Positions 33,948 through 43,199 of a stretch of 59,206 nt of DNA are shown here, in pieces. This stretch comes from an uncultured Pelagibacteraceae bacterium (GTDB taxonomy: Bacteria; Pseudomonadota; Alphaproteobacteria; Pelagibacterales; AG-422-B15): NCBI GenBank assembly GCA_902526005.1, contig CABZIW010000006.1:1-59206 (forward strand), written 5' to 3'. Made by a program: the position numbers and the translations under genes. Within the stretch, counting starts at the first letter, position 1. Every line of letters starts with the position of its first letter. Under the pieces are notes generated by a model. The model saw only the letters and a list, made by a program, of their open reading frames with translations. It made no database searches and was not told where the DNA came from.

Positions 33948-34508
33948 TTAGTGTTTTATATAACTTAATCTTAACAGATAATAAACTGTTTTAATTATTA
34001 TTTTTATATCAAGTAATAAACTCATATTATCACGATAAATTTTTTCACACATAACTTTTTCTTTAATAGTTAATAAGTCTCTTCCATTTACTTGAGCATA
34101 TCCTGTAATACCTGGCTTTAATTCATCAATTTTATTTTTTTTTCTCAACTCAATTAAATCATATTGATTGAACAGTGCCGGCCGTGGACCAACTAAAGTC
34201 ATTTTACCCATTAATACTGTAAATAGTTGAGGCAATTCATCCAAGCTGGCCTTACGAATTATTCTTCCTACTTTTGTAATATAGTTATTAGGATTAATCA
34301 TTTTATGAGTTGCAACTTGAGGTGTAGAAATTTTCATTGTTCTAAATTTAGGCATGTAAAATTCTTGATTATTTTTTCCGATTCTTACCGACCAATGAAT
34401 TCCACCACCAGAGGAAGTAATGATGATTGATAAGTATATTATTACCATAGGTAAAATTAATATAAATATTAAAACAAGAGAAATAATGATATCAAATATT
34501 CGTTTCAT
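33948..34508 (-). CDS. Initiating sugar phosphotransferase (bacterial sugar transferase, PglC/WcaJ C-terminal type)
   Basis: Transfers a sugar-1-phosphate to undecaprenyl phosphate, the first step in building the repeat unit. A 186-residue small form: a membrane segment at the N-terminus (IFDIIISLVLIFILILPMVIIYLSIII), then FRTMKIS, RKASLDELPQLFTVLMGKMTLVGPRPALFNQ and LKPGITGYAQVNGRD. The catalytic Asp-Glu pair is in SLDELPQL. The sugar is probably a diNAc-bacillosamine-like or HexNAc nucleotide, but this is inferred. Confidence 0.94.
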   Translation of the reverse strand: MKRIFDIIISLVLIFILILPMVIIYLSIIITSSGGGIHWSVRIGKNNQEFYMPKFRTMKISTPQVATHKMINPNNYITKVGRIIRKASLDELPQLFTVLMGKMTLVGPRPALFNQYDLIELRKKNKIDELKPGITGYAQVNGRDLLTIKEKVMCEKIYRDNMSLLLDIKIIIKTVYYLLRLSYIKH

Positions 34509-35388
34509 CTATATTTTTCAATGTCTTTGGTTTATAATCTCTAGAAAAAATTGATATATCATCGCTATGATAATCATCTTCAAAAATTTTCTTAAAATAT
34601 AAATCAAAGTGTGAGTTAACTCTTGCAATTAATTTAAATATAATTAGAGGTAAAGGAATTGCTGGAACTTTATTTCCTTCTAATTCACGAAATATTTTTT
34701 GTATTTTATTGATAGAATATATATTTTGGTCTGTGATATATAAAACAGTTTCCTGAAAATTGTTAGACCTAATTGCGAGGTAGATCGATTGTACCACATC
34801 ATCAATATGAATTAGTTGTTTTTTATTATTTATCTCTAAAATTTTGGGAAAAATATTAAATTTAATTGCTGTTCTTAATAAATTTAAGTTGTTATTTATT
34901 GAAGGTCCATAGACTAGAGGAAATCTTAAAATATTTAATTCCACGTCAGTTTTATCAAATAACTCGATCAATTTAATTTCTGTGTATCTTTTTAATGATC
35001 CATAATCTTTGATTTCATCTTCATTTTTTATCTGTCCATGATTAATTGCTTTTGAACTGCTAATAAATATAAATTTTTTAGTTTTTTGTAAAATTGAAAT
35101 TTTACCTAGTTCGATTGTTTTGTGATGATTAAAATTTAAGTATTTTTTTTTATCCTTAAGATTAAACTTCCCAACATCAGAAGAGTAAGCGGCTAGATGA
35201 ACAACTACATCAATATTTAAACAGCAATCTTTTGGAATTTCATTATTTTCGTAATCACAAAAAATTATCCTTTTATGATTCATTTTTTTTCTGGATAAGA
35301 ACGAAATATTGAAACTCTTCTTCGATAAATATTTGTAAAGATTTCTTCCGATATTGCCGTTAACACCTGTCAATAATATATTTTTCAT
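34492..35388 (-). CDS. NAD-dependent sugar epimerase/dehydratase (SDR)
   Basis: Extended short-chain dehydrogenase with TGVNGNIGRNLYKYL (NAD-binding GxxGxxG). The catalytic SxnYxxxK is less clear: SSSKAINHG and GSLKRYTEIKLIE. The latter has Y-T-E-I-K, which fits YxxxK. The length is 298 residues. It overlaps the sugar transferase gene by 17 bases. In related clusters such SDRs reduce UDP-4-keto-6-deoxy-HexNAc to QuiNAc or FucNAc, which would feed the downstream initiating transferase; this is inferred from position. Confidence 0.8.
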   Translation of the reverse strand: MKNILLTGVNGNIGRNLYKYLSKKSFNISFLSRKKMNHKRIIFCDYENNEIPKDCCLNIDVVVHLAAYSSDVGKFNLKDKKKYLNFNHHKTIELGKISILQKTKKFIFISSSKAINHGQIKNEDEIKDYGSLKRYTEIKLIELFDKTDVELNILRFPLVYGPSINNNLNLLRTAIKFNIFPKILEINNKKQLIHIDDVVQSIYLAIRSNNFQETVLYITDQNIYSINKIQKIFRELEGNKVPAIPLPLIIFKLIARVNSHFDLYFKKIFEDDYHSDDISIFSRDYKPKTLKNIDETNI

Positions 35389-36251
35389 AAATAATTGTTT
35401 CTTTTTAAGTAGCTTTGTACAGTTCCCACATGACTATAAATAGTCAATATTTTCTCAAGCTTATAAACAAAAGATTTATTTCCAATACTTAGCCATTGAT
35501 TTTGTCTAAATAACCAATAAAACCTTTTAGCAAAATTTACATTTTTCATTTCATTAAATTTTACTTTAAAATCGTCTTCAGTAAGCAGTTCATATGGGTG
35601 AATATAAATAATTGGCACGTAGCCTTTATTTTCTGCTTCACGCATATAATTTAGAATTGTGTTAAGAGGAAGTAGTTTTAAAAATGTTCCTCCAATAACA
35701 CGAACACGCATATTAAGAAATTTTATTGGATTATATATTGGTAAGGTTAACATTTGATGAGCATTTTTTTTATACTCCTGGACAGGCTCAATGATATCTC
35801 TATCACTAAGATAACTTGAGTCATATTTAAATCTCTGAGCTATTTCATCAAAAGCCCATTCACAGTTTTTATTTATTGAAAAACTGGGTGCTCGGAAACC
35901 AATAATATCTTTTCCACTTGCTAGCTTCAAATATTTTATTGCTTTATCAAGTGATTTACCAAACTCTTGTCTACTTAGATCATATATCATGTCATGAAAA
36001 TTACCATGACATGCAATTTCATTATTATTTTCTGAAATTTTTCTAACAATGTCAGGATAGTCTCTTGCAACCTGACCTGTAATAAAATAAGTAACCTGAT
36101 TATTGCTATTAGTTTGTTTCAGGATTTCATTTAACTTATTTATAGATTTTGATAGTCCTTCAGGACTTCCCAAAATGTTATCAACTGACAATGATCGTTT
36201 AAGATCATGTTTGAAATCTTCAAAATCTATGGTTAGCAGACACTCCTTCAT
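35385..36251 (-). CDS. Polysaccharide deacetylase (NodB domain, PuuE/XrtA-associated type)
   Basis: Removes N- or O-acetyl groups from a polysaccharide or its precursor. Start LTIDFEDFKHDLKRS contributes the catalytic Asp. Then VTYFITGQVARDYPDIVRKISENNNEIACHGNFHD gives the metal-ligand His pair (HGNFH) at about residues 80-85, then GFRAPSFSINKNCEWAF and YDSSYLSDRD. The C-terminal PIIYIHPYEL matches the DUF3473-like tail. It has 288 residues. No signal peptide is visible, so it may act in the cytoplasm on a nucleotide- or lipid-linked sugar. Confidence 0.88.
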   Translation of the reverse strand: MKECLLTIDFEDFKHDLKRSLSVDNILGSPEGLSKSINKLNEILKQTNSNNQVTYFITGQVARDYPDIVRKISENNNEIACHGNFHDMIYDLSRQEFGKSLDKAIKYLKLASGKDIIGFRAPSFSINKNCEWAFDEIAQRFKYDSSYLSDRDIIEPVQEYKKNAHQMLTLPIYNPIKFLNMRVRVIGGTFLKLLPLNTILNYMREAENKGYVPIIYIHPYELLTEDDFKVKFNEMKNVNFAKRFYWLFRQNQWLSIGNKSFVYKLEKILTIYSHVGTVQSYLKRNNYL

Positions 36252-36259
36252 AAAAAGTA

Positions 36260-38035
36260 TTATTTATTTTTTTCTCTCCAATCATCATCGCAGATATAAT
36301 TGCCAATTATTAGAAAATCAACATTACTTTTTAAAAAGCATCTTATTGCATCTGATGGACTCTCAACAATTGGTTCTTGAATATTGAAAGAGGTATTTAA
36401 TAAGACTCCAATGCCGGTTATTTTTTCAAACTCATTTAACAAATTCCAGTATAGTTCATTTGATTCGCGACTTACTGTATGCAGTCTGGCTGTTCCATCT
36501 ATGTGAGTTACAGCAGGAATAATATTTTTTTTATTTTCTTTTACTTTTGCAACCATATTCATATATGGAGAGTTTTGATCGATATGAAAAAAATCATCTT
36601 TAACTTCAACCTTACATGAAGGCGCAAATGGTCTAAAAAGTTCTCTTTTCTTTATCTTTTGGTTAATTATTTCCCTGATGTTATCGTGTCTTGGATCTGC
36701 TAAAAATGATCTATTTCCCAATGCCCTGGGTCCAAATTCAGAGGAATTTTGAAACCAAGCAATTACATTTCCTTCAGCTATCTTTTCAGCTGAATAAGTT
36801 GTCAGCTTATGTTGATCAATTTTATTTGGCAAAATTAGATTTAGTTTTTTAAATGACTTTGATATCGCATCATCTGAATAAGAAGGACCTAAATATGCAT
36901 CATTCATATGGAATTTATTTTCATATTCTGAAAACTTCTTTTCAGCAATAAATGCTGCACCAATTGCACAGCCTGCATCATGCGGTCCAGGTGGTATAAA
37001 GATTTTATCAAATAAACCCTCAGAAATAATTTTTCCATTAGCGGTAACATTAAGTGCACAACCGCCTGCAAGACATAAATTTTTATATTCACTAAATTCT
37101 GATTTAGCCCATGAAAGTATATGTAAAAGTATTTCCTCAAAGGCACTCTGAACACTTGATGCAATATCTTTATGATTTTGCGTAAATTCTTCATCGTTAC
37201 CCCGAGGATTTCCAAAAAGCTCAATTAAATTTTTTGTGAATTTACCATGGAGTGCCATATGGTAATTTAAAATTTTTGTATTTAGTTTGTATGATCCGTT
37301 AACTTGTTTTGTTAAAATCTGGTCTAATATAATACTTTTATATTTAGGAACTCCATACGGAGCTAAACCCATCATCTTGTATTCCCCCTCTAACATTCTA
37401 AAACCTAAAAAACCTGTAAAAGCTGAATAGAAATGTCCAAGAGAATTTGGCCAATTAAATGACTTGATTTTTTTTAAATTGTAATTTTCATCACACAAAA
37501 ATATTGCAGTTGAAATTGTTTCTCCTCCTCCGTCATAGGTTAAACAAATTGACTTACTAAAATTTGATATATAGGACGAGCTTGCTGCATGACATTCATG
37601 ATGATCTAAAAAAACTATTTTTCCTTTGAAATTTTGAAATGTATCAAAATTAGATTTTAAAATTTTTCTTATAAAAAATAAATCAATCCACGATCCTTTT
37701 AATTCGGAATAATACTCATTCTTTTTTAGACCAAAAAAAGATGAAACAATACGATTAATAAAATATTTTAAGTAAGAGGGGTTTTCAATAAATAGTTTTA
37801 TAACTCCTTGAACTCTTACTGAAAGTCTCCACGGTTGCCAGTAGATTGCGATAACATTTATCTCCTCAAAAGATATTTTTGAAACATCTAAACATTTTTG
37901 AATAGAATTGATTGGAAAACTCCCATCATTTTTTATTCTAGTAATTCTCTCTTCCTCTACAGCAGTTAGTACCTCTCCATTAACGGCGATACAGGCTGAG
38001 CTATTACCCATAGTACATAAACCAAGAATATTCAT
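36260..38035 (-). CDS. Carbamoyltransferase, NodU/CmcH family
   Basis: Transfers a carbamoyl group from carbamoyl phosphate (through carbamoyl-AMP) to a sugar hydroxyl. The N-terminal Kae1-like domain begins MNILGLCTMGNSSACIAVNGE and has the metal-binding DHHECHAASS. Nucleotide-site motifs are LTYDGGGETIS and LCLAGGCALNVTANG, and the C-terminal domain has SSEFGPRALGNRSFLADPR and a late GIGVLLNTSFNIQEPIVESPSDA. The length is 591 residues. In O-antigen and nodulation clusters it makes carbamoylated sugars. Confidence 0.94.
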   Translation of the reverse strand: MNILGLCTMGNSSACIAVNGEVLTAVEEERITRIKNDGSFPINSIQKCLDVSKISFEEINVIAIYWQPWRLSVRVQGVIKLFIENPSYLKYFINRIVSSFFGLKKNEYYSELKGSWIDLFFIRKILKSNFDTFQNFKGKIVFLDHHECHAASSSYISNFSKSICLTYDGGGETISTAIFLCDENYNLKKIKSFNWPNSLGHFYSAFTGFLGFRMLEGEYKMMGLAPYGVPKYKSIILDQILTKQVNGSYKLNTKILNYHMALHGKFTKNLIELFGNPRGNDEEFTQNHKDIASSVQSAFEEILLHILSWAKSEFSEYKNLCLAGGCALNVTANGKIISEGLFDKIFIPPGPHDAGCAIGAAFIAEKKFSEYENKFHMNDAYLGPSYSDDAISKSFKKLNLILPNKIDQHKLTTYSAEKIAEGNVIAWFQNSSEFGPRALGNRSFLADPRHDNIREIINQKIKKRELFRPFAPSCKVEVKDDFFHIDQNSPYMNMVAKVKENKKNIIPAVTHIDGTARLHTVSRESNELYWNLLNEFEKITGIGVLLNTSFNIQEPIVESPSDAIRCFLKSNVDFLIIGNYICDDDWREKNK

Positions 38036-38045
38036 TTTTGTAAAT

Positions 38046-39173
38046 TTATATAATTTCTTTGTATATTCCTAAAGTTAAATCAACTATTCTTTTTTCATCA
38101 AATGTTGCAATCGCATGCTTTCTTCCATTCAGACCGTATATCTCACAAATCTTTGGATTATCTAATAAAAATTTAATCGCATTAACTAAGGAATCAATAT
38201 TCTTAGGCTCAACCAAAATTCCATTAAAATTGTGTTTAACTATTGATCTACATCCTGGCATGTCAGATGTAATTATTGGTTTTCCTATGGACGCAGCTTC
38301 TATTAATGCTTTAGGGACACCTTCTGAATAATAAGAAGGCATACATACAATTGAAGCTTTTTGATAATAAGGAATAACATTTTCGACATTGCCATGCCAC
38401 TCTATAAAACTTTTTTCGCACCATTTATTTATAACAGATTCTTTAATATGAGTTGGATATTCATTATCAACCTTTCCTAAAAGAATAACTTTTAAATTAT
38501 AATTCATTTCAACTAGTTTATTAGCGGCCTGAACAAGTTCTATTGCTCCTTTTTCTTTTATCATTCTTGCAGCAAATACAATTATATTTTTGTTTACAAA
38601 TTTTTTTGGCGGAAGATATTTTGAGGTATCCACTCCAGCACCAGGAATAAGACGTAAATTATTGCGATGCGTAATATTTGATCTAACAAGAAAGTTTTTT
38701 TCTTCTACATTTTGTAAAATAACTCTAACAGTTTTTGAATTAAAAAAAAATTTATATAGTCTTAAAATAAAAAATTTTAAGATCGAATTTTTTGTATTTT
38801 TATTTACAAATATGTAACCAAGTCCTGAGATTGAATTAATAATTTTTTTATGGTGCAATATTTTGCACACAAAATTTACGTAAATAATCGGTTTTATTGT
38901 TACATTGTGTATTAGTTGGGGCTTAACTCTAATTAATATTTTAAATAATAAAAGTAAAGTTTTGATTTCTATAAATATATTTTTAAATGTCCTTGAAAAT
39001 GGAACTTGATGAAATTTAATACCTTTTCTGATTATTTTTTCTAAATCAATTTTTGAAGCATCAGAGATTAAATGTACTTCATAGCCCTCACTTATCGCTC
39101 TTTCTGCTATATTAAGCCTGTGAGATAAGAAAAAATTGCCCTTATTAACAATAATAACAATTTTTTTACTCAT
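38046..39173 (-). CDS. Glycosyltransferase family 4
   Basis: Retaining GT-B transferase. The N-terminal domain shows RPQ-type entry VKPQLIHNVTIKPIIYVNFVCKI; the linker has NNLRLIPGAGVDTSKYLPPKK. The donor-binding domain contains FAARMIKEKGAIELVQAANKL and the EX7E region YYSEGVPKALIEAASIGKPIITSDMPG. The length is 375 residues. The HNVTIKP and GAGVDT(S)KY features resemble PglA-like GalNAc/galactosyl transferases. The acceptor is probably the lipid-linked oligosaccharide. Confidence 0.9.
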   Translation of the reverse strand: MSKKIVIIVNKGNFFLSHRLNIAERAISEGYEVHLISDASKIDLEKIIRKGIKFHQVPFSRTFKNIFIEIKTLLLLFKILIRVKPQLIHNVTIKPIIYVNFVCKILHHKKIINSISGLGYIFVNKNTKNSILKFFILRLYKFFFNSKTVRVILQNVEEKNFLVRSNITHRNNLRLIPGAGVDTSKYLPPKKFVNKNIIVFAARMIKEKGAIELVQAANKLVEMNYNLKVILLGKVDNEYPTHIKESVINKWCEKSFIEWHGNVENVIPYYQKASIVCMPSYYSEGVPKALIEAASIGKPIITSDMPGCRSIVKHNFNGILVEPKNIDSLVNAIKFLLDNPKICEIYGLNGRKHAIATFDEKRIVDLTLGIYKEII

Positions 39174-39884
39174 TTATTTTTTTTGAAAAAATGCCTTTGC
39201 AATTTTTAAATCTTGAAAAGTATCGATATCTATAGATCTCCATTTTTCCATCTCCACATACCCACATTTTTTTCCTATTCTTCCGTACTTTGAAAGTACC
39301 TTTTTGGTCATAACGTAAATTGCTTTGTTCTCTGCATATTGATTCCAATTTTCTTTTTGACGTGGCATTCTTTGGTTTGGATTGTAATTTGTTGGCAAAA
39401 TAGTTTTATTTTTTATTTTTTTCCATAAGTATCTCGTATCAAAATAAACTGAGATTGCAGAGTCATATTTTCCCAATTTAACTAAATCAATACATTTATC
39501 TATTGAAGCAACATCTCTAAGTGGAGCAGTTGGATAGAGCAATACTACAATATCCACATTAATGTTATTTATTTTTTCATATTTCTTCACTGTCCACTCA
39601 AGTAAGAGATCTACTTCTTGTAATATTTTATCGTGCGAATATTTTTTTGGCCTATCCATAGTTTTTGCACCATATCTTTCACTAACTTTTCTAATCTCTT
39701 TGTCTTCTGAACTGACAATAAAGTCAGATAATAGCTTACTTTTTTTTGCTTGATTGATTGTATGGGCAACAAGTGGAACCGATCCAAGTTTGCGAATATT
39801 TTTTCTTGGGATTCCTTTTGAGCCACCTCGCGCAGGTATAATGCCTAAGACGAATTTTTTATGAGTCAGTTTTTTTTTGTCCAT
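39174..39884 (-). CDS. CMP-sugar synthetase (acylneuraminate/pseudaminate cytidylyltransferase family)
   Basis: Activates a nonulosonate (or related keto acid) with CTP. The start is ATG 39884, because AGGAG lies 9 bases upstream; the longer reading from 39917 lies inside the preceding gene. Motifs: IIPARGGSKGIPRKN (nucleotide loop), PLVAHTINQAKKSKLLSDFIVSSEDKEI, VVLLYPTAPLRDVASIDKCIDL, RMPRQKENWNQYAENKAIYVM. The length is 236 residues. It overlaps the ligase-type gene by 26 bases. No NeuB/PseI-type synthase is in the window, so the substrate is uncertain. Confidence 0.88.
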   Translation of the reverse strand: MDKKKLTHKKFVLGIIPARGGSKGIPRKNIRKLGSVPLVAHTINQAKKSKLLSDFIVSSEDKEIRKVSERYGAKTMDRPKKYSHDKILQEVDLLLEWTVKKYEKINNINVDIVVLLYPTAPLRDVASIDKCIDLVKLGKYDSAISVYFDTRYLWKKIKNKTILPTNYNPNQRMPRQKENWNQYAENKAIYVMTKKVLSKYGRIGKKCGYVEMEKWRSIDIDTFQDLKIAKAFFQKK

Positions 39885-41076
39885 CAATTTTTTCTCCTGA
39901 AGTAATAAATGCATCATAAATTATCATGATCCAAAAAGGGGCTAGTGCTGCGCCGGTCTCAAAAACATAATACAATAATAAATAAAATGATAGAGAAAAT
40001 GGTATAATCATGTGTCTCGAGTCTCTTACTACTATTCGAGAAAACGATTTAAAAAAAATTATAAATGGCAATAAATGAAAACAAATTGATGGGATTAATC
40101 CAAATTTTAATACTTGGCTAATATAATTGTTATGAACCTCTAATTTTGAGAAAGATTTTTCTGCATAATCATTTGACCCGAAAAAATTATAATATTCATT
40201 TATCGCTTGGGTCCAACGAAAAGTTCTGTTGCTTGTGCCGTAAGTGCCGGGAAATCGCTCAAATTGATATACAAAATTTTCATAAAGAGAACTAAAAATT
40301 GGGGTTCCGGACTCTACATATTTATTTACTAAATAAAGACCACTGAATAAAATTAAAATTATAATTAAATAAGTATGCAATTTTGGCCTGATAAAACGAA
40401 ATATATTTTTTAATCCTCTACTATTATAAACAAAATTTGAAATAAATATAAATAAGATTGATATAAACAAAGGCGTTCTATTATTGGTAGCTAATAAAAC
40501 AACAAACGTTGCGATTAATAAAGTTATTAAAATAAAATTATGACTAGTAGGCTTTTTAAAAAATAAGAAATAAGAAAAAGAAATTAAAAATATATACCCT
40601 GACACTCTTCCCATTGAATTTGAGTCATCTAATATTCCTTGATATCTAAATAGTGTAAACGGTTCAAAGATGAGTGATAATAAAATTATTACTGCGCTGA
40701 TTAGAATCAGTCCTTGAGTAATTAAATTACCTTTTGAAAGCAATTTATTATCTGAAAATAATAGGTAAATAGACACTATTGCAATGTTAGTTACTAAGAA
40801 AGTTTTAAGGGGCCTCAAATCGTCAAGAACTATTGAATTTATTGAAGCTGCAATTGTACTTATTGCTAGCAAAAAAAGCACATAACTGGGAATTAGAGGA
40901 ATCTCTCTTTTATAAATAATTGAAAAAAGAGATAGAATACCAATAAAGATTAACATGTACTCAAGTATAAATTTAGGTCTTCCAATGATCTCTAGAGTAA
41001 TATTATTTGCTAATACAGCAGTTATAAAAATAAGAAATATTAAAAATATTTTTATATTTATTGAAGATCTAAACAT
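39859..41076 (-). CDS. O-antigen polymerase/ligase-like membrane protein (Wzy_C type)
   Basis: Polytopic protein of 405 residues with about ten membrane helices; most of it is hydrophobic (for example IKIFLIFLIFITAVLANNITLE and LISAVIILLSLIFEPF). A large periplasmic loop around residues 270-330 contains YQFERFPGTYGTSNRTFRWTQAINEY, the type of loop with conserved Arg/Ser found in Wzy and WaaL. No sequence feature separates polymerase from ligase. The presence of Wzz in the locus favours Wzy. Confidence 0.78.
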   Translation of the reverse strand: MFRSSINIKIFLIFLIFITAVLANNITLEIIGRPKFILEYMLIFIGILSLFSIIYKREIPLIPSYVLFLLAISTIAASINSIVLDDLRPLKTFLVTNIAIVSIYLLFSDNKLLSKGNLITQGLILISAVIILLSLIFEPFTLFRYQGILDDSNSMGRVSGYIFLISFSYFLFFKKPTSHNFILITLLIATFVVLLATNNRTPLFISILFIFISNFVYNSRGLKNIFRFIRPKLHTYLIIILILFSGLYLVNKYVESGTPIFSSLYENFVYQFERFPGTYGTSNRTFRWTQAINEYYNFFGSNDYAEKSFSKLEVHNNYISQVLKFGLIPSICFHLLPFIIFFKSFSRIVVRDSRHMIIPFSLSFYLLLYYVFETGAALAPFWIMIIYDAFITSGEKIDGQKKTDS

Positions 41077-41084
41077 TAACCTAG

Positions 41085-41957
41085 TTAAATTTCTGGGTAA
41101 ATCTTTTTGAAATTTTCATTCATAAAATTATTCACTGATATATCGTTATCAATAAAATACTTTAGAGCATTCCATTTATAATCTTGAAATTTTCTTTTTT
41201 TTGATATTTTTATATTAAATGCTTTTGTTTTAATAGAATTAATACCTGAACCATCAAAACCAATGTTATGCACAAGAGACTCTGGAGGGTAAATAGTATA
41301 GGTAGAAGTTACGTAATGTAATAAAATCCATGATATGCTCCAAATATTTTTAGAGCCACTCAGATATGCTTTGGAATTAGTCAAAAATTGTAGATCTTCA
41401 GAGAAATTCTTAATATTTATTCCTTTTTTTTTAGTTTTATTAACTATTTTTTTTAAATTAGGCTCATATTCTTTCCATCTATCTTTCCATGTTGCCCACC
41501 CCCATGTAAAAAACCTATTCATTATTAATAAATTTGCATTTGGATCTATTATAGCTTTATTACCTAAACAATTATATCCACACAAACTTCTTATTTTTTT
41601 ATTAGTACGTAAATTTTTTAATCCACTAAAAAAAAATTCTTTTGCCCCATCCAGAAGTATACAATCATCTTCTAACAAAATTATACCTTCATTTCCCCTA
41701 TCAAAGGTTTCATTCATCGCAGATACTAAATTTTTTGCAAGCCCATAAGATTTATTTCTTTCTATTAACTCAATTCTTATATTTTTAATATTTGATATAA
41801 ACTTTTTTATCTGTTTTTGTTGATTTTTATCATTTTCGTTAAGTGGATAATCAATATATGCTGTAACTTTATTTATTTTATTGCGTATCAAACTCTTAAA
41901 TAGTTTTTTTGTATGCTCAACTCTATTAAAGAGTAAAATTACAACTTCAATTTTCAT
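41085..41957 (-). CDS. Family 2-like / GNT-I-like glycosyltransferase
   Basis: GT-A fold transferase, 290 residues. It opens MKIEVVILLFNRVEHTKKLFKSL and has a DxD-like segment in GIILLEDDCILLDGAKEFFF (Glu-Asp-Asp, as in GNT-I-like enzymes), followed by SLCGYNCLG, NRFFTWGWATWKDRWKEY and IWSISWILLHYVTSTYTIYPPESLVHNIGFDGSG. Those later blocks are typical of sugar transferases in bacterial surface-polysaccharide clusters. Donor and acceptor are unknown. Confidence 0.82.
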   Translation of the reverse strand: MKIEVVILLFNRVEHTKKLFKSLIRNKINKVTAYIDYPLNENDKNQQKQIKKFISNIKNIRIELIERNKSYGLAKNLVSAMNETFDRGNEGIILLEDDCILLDGAKEFFFSGLKNLRTNKKIRSLCGYNCLGNKAIIDPNANLLIMNRFFTWGWATWKDRWKEYEPNLKKIVNKTKKKGINIKNFSEDLQFLTNSKAYLSGSKNIWSISWILLHYVTSTYTIYPPESLVHNIGFDGSGINSIKTKAFNIKISKKRKFQDYKWNALKYFIDNDISVNNFMNENFKKIYPEI

Positions 41958-41975
41958 AGTTAGGAAAATTATTTC

Positions 41976-43199
41976 TTACAAACTCATATAAATATGTTCA
42001 TCTGGAATTGGTTTCCCATCAGACAAAATATTTTGTATGAATTTTGATGCCTTAATAATCCCTTTTTTTTCTATTGAGCGGGATAATAAACTTGCAAAAA
42101 ACTGTTTCGACTCTTTTGTCTTAATAAGCTCAATAGTTTCTCTCCTATTTCTTATATTTCCAACACCTCTTGACATCAGTATTGTTAATCCAGACTTTTG
42201 AATAATTTCGCTACTTAATACTATATGATCAGATCCAAAACCAAATGGTATTACAGTTGTAGTTTCTTTTAACAATTTTCCATCTGTCCATAAGGGCGCT
42301 GAATTACCTGATGTACAGTCCATCAACAAATTTATATTTTTATTTCCAAAAAAATTATACGATTTATTATAAATTTCAGTTGTATATTTTTGTAATATGT
42401 TTCTAAATCCAACATTCTGATTTACTAATTCAAGTTCCCTTGATATTTTTTTTGGCAAGAGATAGGTTTCAACTTCACACGGAATAATTTTTTTTATTTT
42501 TTTGAGCCTTTCCTTTGAGTGGTCAATTACAAATATTTTAGATCCTGGTGAAGATTTTCCAAAAATATAAGCTGCTATTGATCCAGAAAAACCAGCTCCA
42601 AATAGCATCATTCTTTGTGAACGTAAAACATCAGGCAATCTAGTTAGAGCATTTCTAACATCTGCAACTAGAAAACTCATCATCATAGGCAAAAGATCTT
42701 TATTTTTTGGTCTTTCATATTTCTTAAAGCAAATTTCGTAAGTTTGTGGAGGAAGAATTGTGTACTCTGCAAATGTGCCATCATTTGAGTCTTTGCCATG
42801 TCCTAGTATTTGACCTTTCTCATATTCGCACTCTGTATACCTATGAAGAACGGTACAGGCATAGCAGTCATAATTTTCACACGGAGAGTGTCCAAATACA
42901 GAGACATAATCTCCCACAGATACATTTGATAAATTTGGTGAGGTTTTTATTACTTTTGCTAATCCTCCGTTTCCAAAAACAAAACCTCCTTTATTCATGA
43001 ATTCATTGCTTCTTGGATGTTTAATTTTTGGATCTGAGGCTAGCCAAAAACTTCCATGAATTGGTACATATAAGTTTTTTACTAGAATTTCTTGAGGCTT
43101 AAGTTTTCTTATTTTTACTTTTCTTGTAGTGGTTTTTAGATTTTTTTTTAAATTACTTTCCCAAGTTGTAAAAATCTGTTTGTTATACATTATCTTCAT
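41976..43199 (-). CDS. Medium-chain alcohol-dehydrogenase-like protein, catalytic zinc ligands not evident
   Basis: A 407-residue MDR protein. The structural-zinc lobe is intact: C-x4-C-x2-C-x7-C in GHSPCENYDCYACTVLHRYTECEYEKG. A nucleotide-binding loop MMLFGAGFSGSIAAYIFG follows at about 218. But the usual catalytic-zinc residues are not seen: the region that normally has C(G/A)SD reads HGSFWLASDPK, and the GHE site reads FGNGGLAKV. The family is large (threonine dehydrogenase-like), and the role is unknown. It overlaps the Ldh gene by 17 bases and is probably coupled to it. A second ATG lies at 43190. Confidence 0.8.
   Translation of the reverse strand: MKIMYNKQIFTTWESNLKKNLKTTTRKVKIRKLKPQEILVKNLYVPIHGSFWLASDPKIKHPRSNEFMNKGGFVFGNGGLAKVIKTSPNLSNVSVGDYVSVFGHSPCENYDCYACTVLHRYTECEYEKGQILGHGKDSNDGTFAEYTILPPQTYEICFKKYERPKNKDLLPMMMSFLVADVRNALTRLPDVLRSQRMMLFGAGFSGSIAAYIFGKSSPGSKIFVIDHSKERLKKIKKIIPCEVETYLLPKKISRELELVNQNVGFRNILQKYTTEIYNKSYNFFGNKNINLLMDCTSGNSAPLWTDGKLLKETTTVIPFGFGSDHIVLSSEIIQKSGLTILMSRGVGNIRNRRETIELIKTKESKQFFASLLSRSIEKKGIIKASKFIQNILSDGKPIPDEHIYMSL

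Noticed and set aside
36260-38035. Hydrogenase maturation factor HypF or TsaD
   Set aside because: The Kae1-like N-terminus is shared, but the C-terminal SSEFGPRALGNRS block and lack of acylphosphatase and zinc-finger domains place it in the NodU/CmcH group.
39885-39917. Longer start for the cytidylyltransferase
   Set aside because: The ATG at 39884 has AGGAG 9 bases before it; the longer form would overlap the preceding gene even more.
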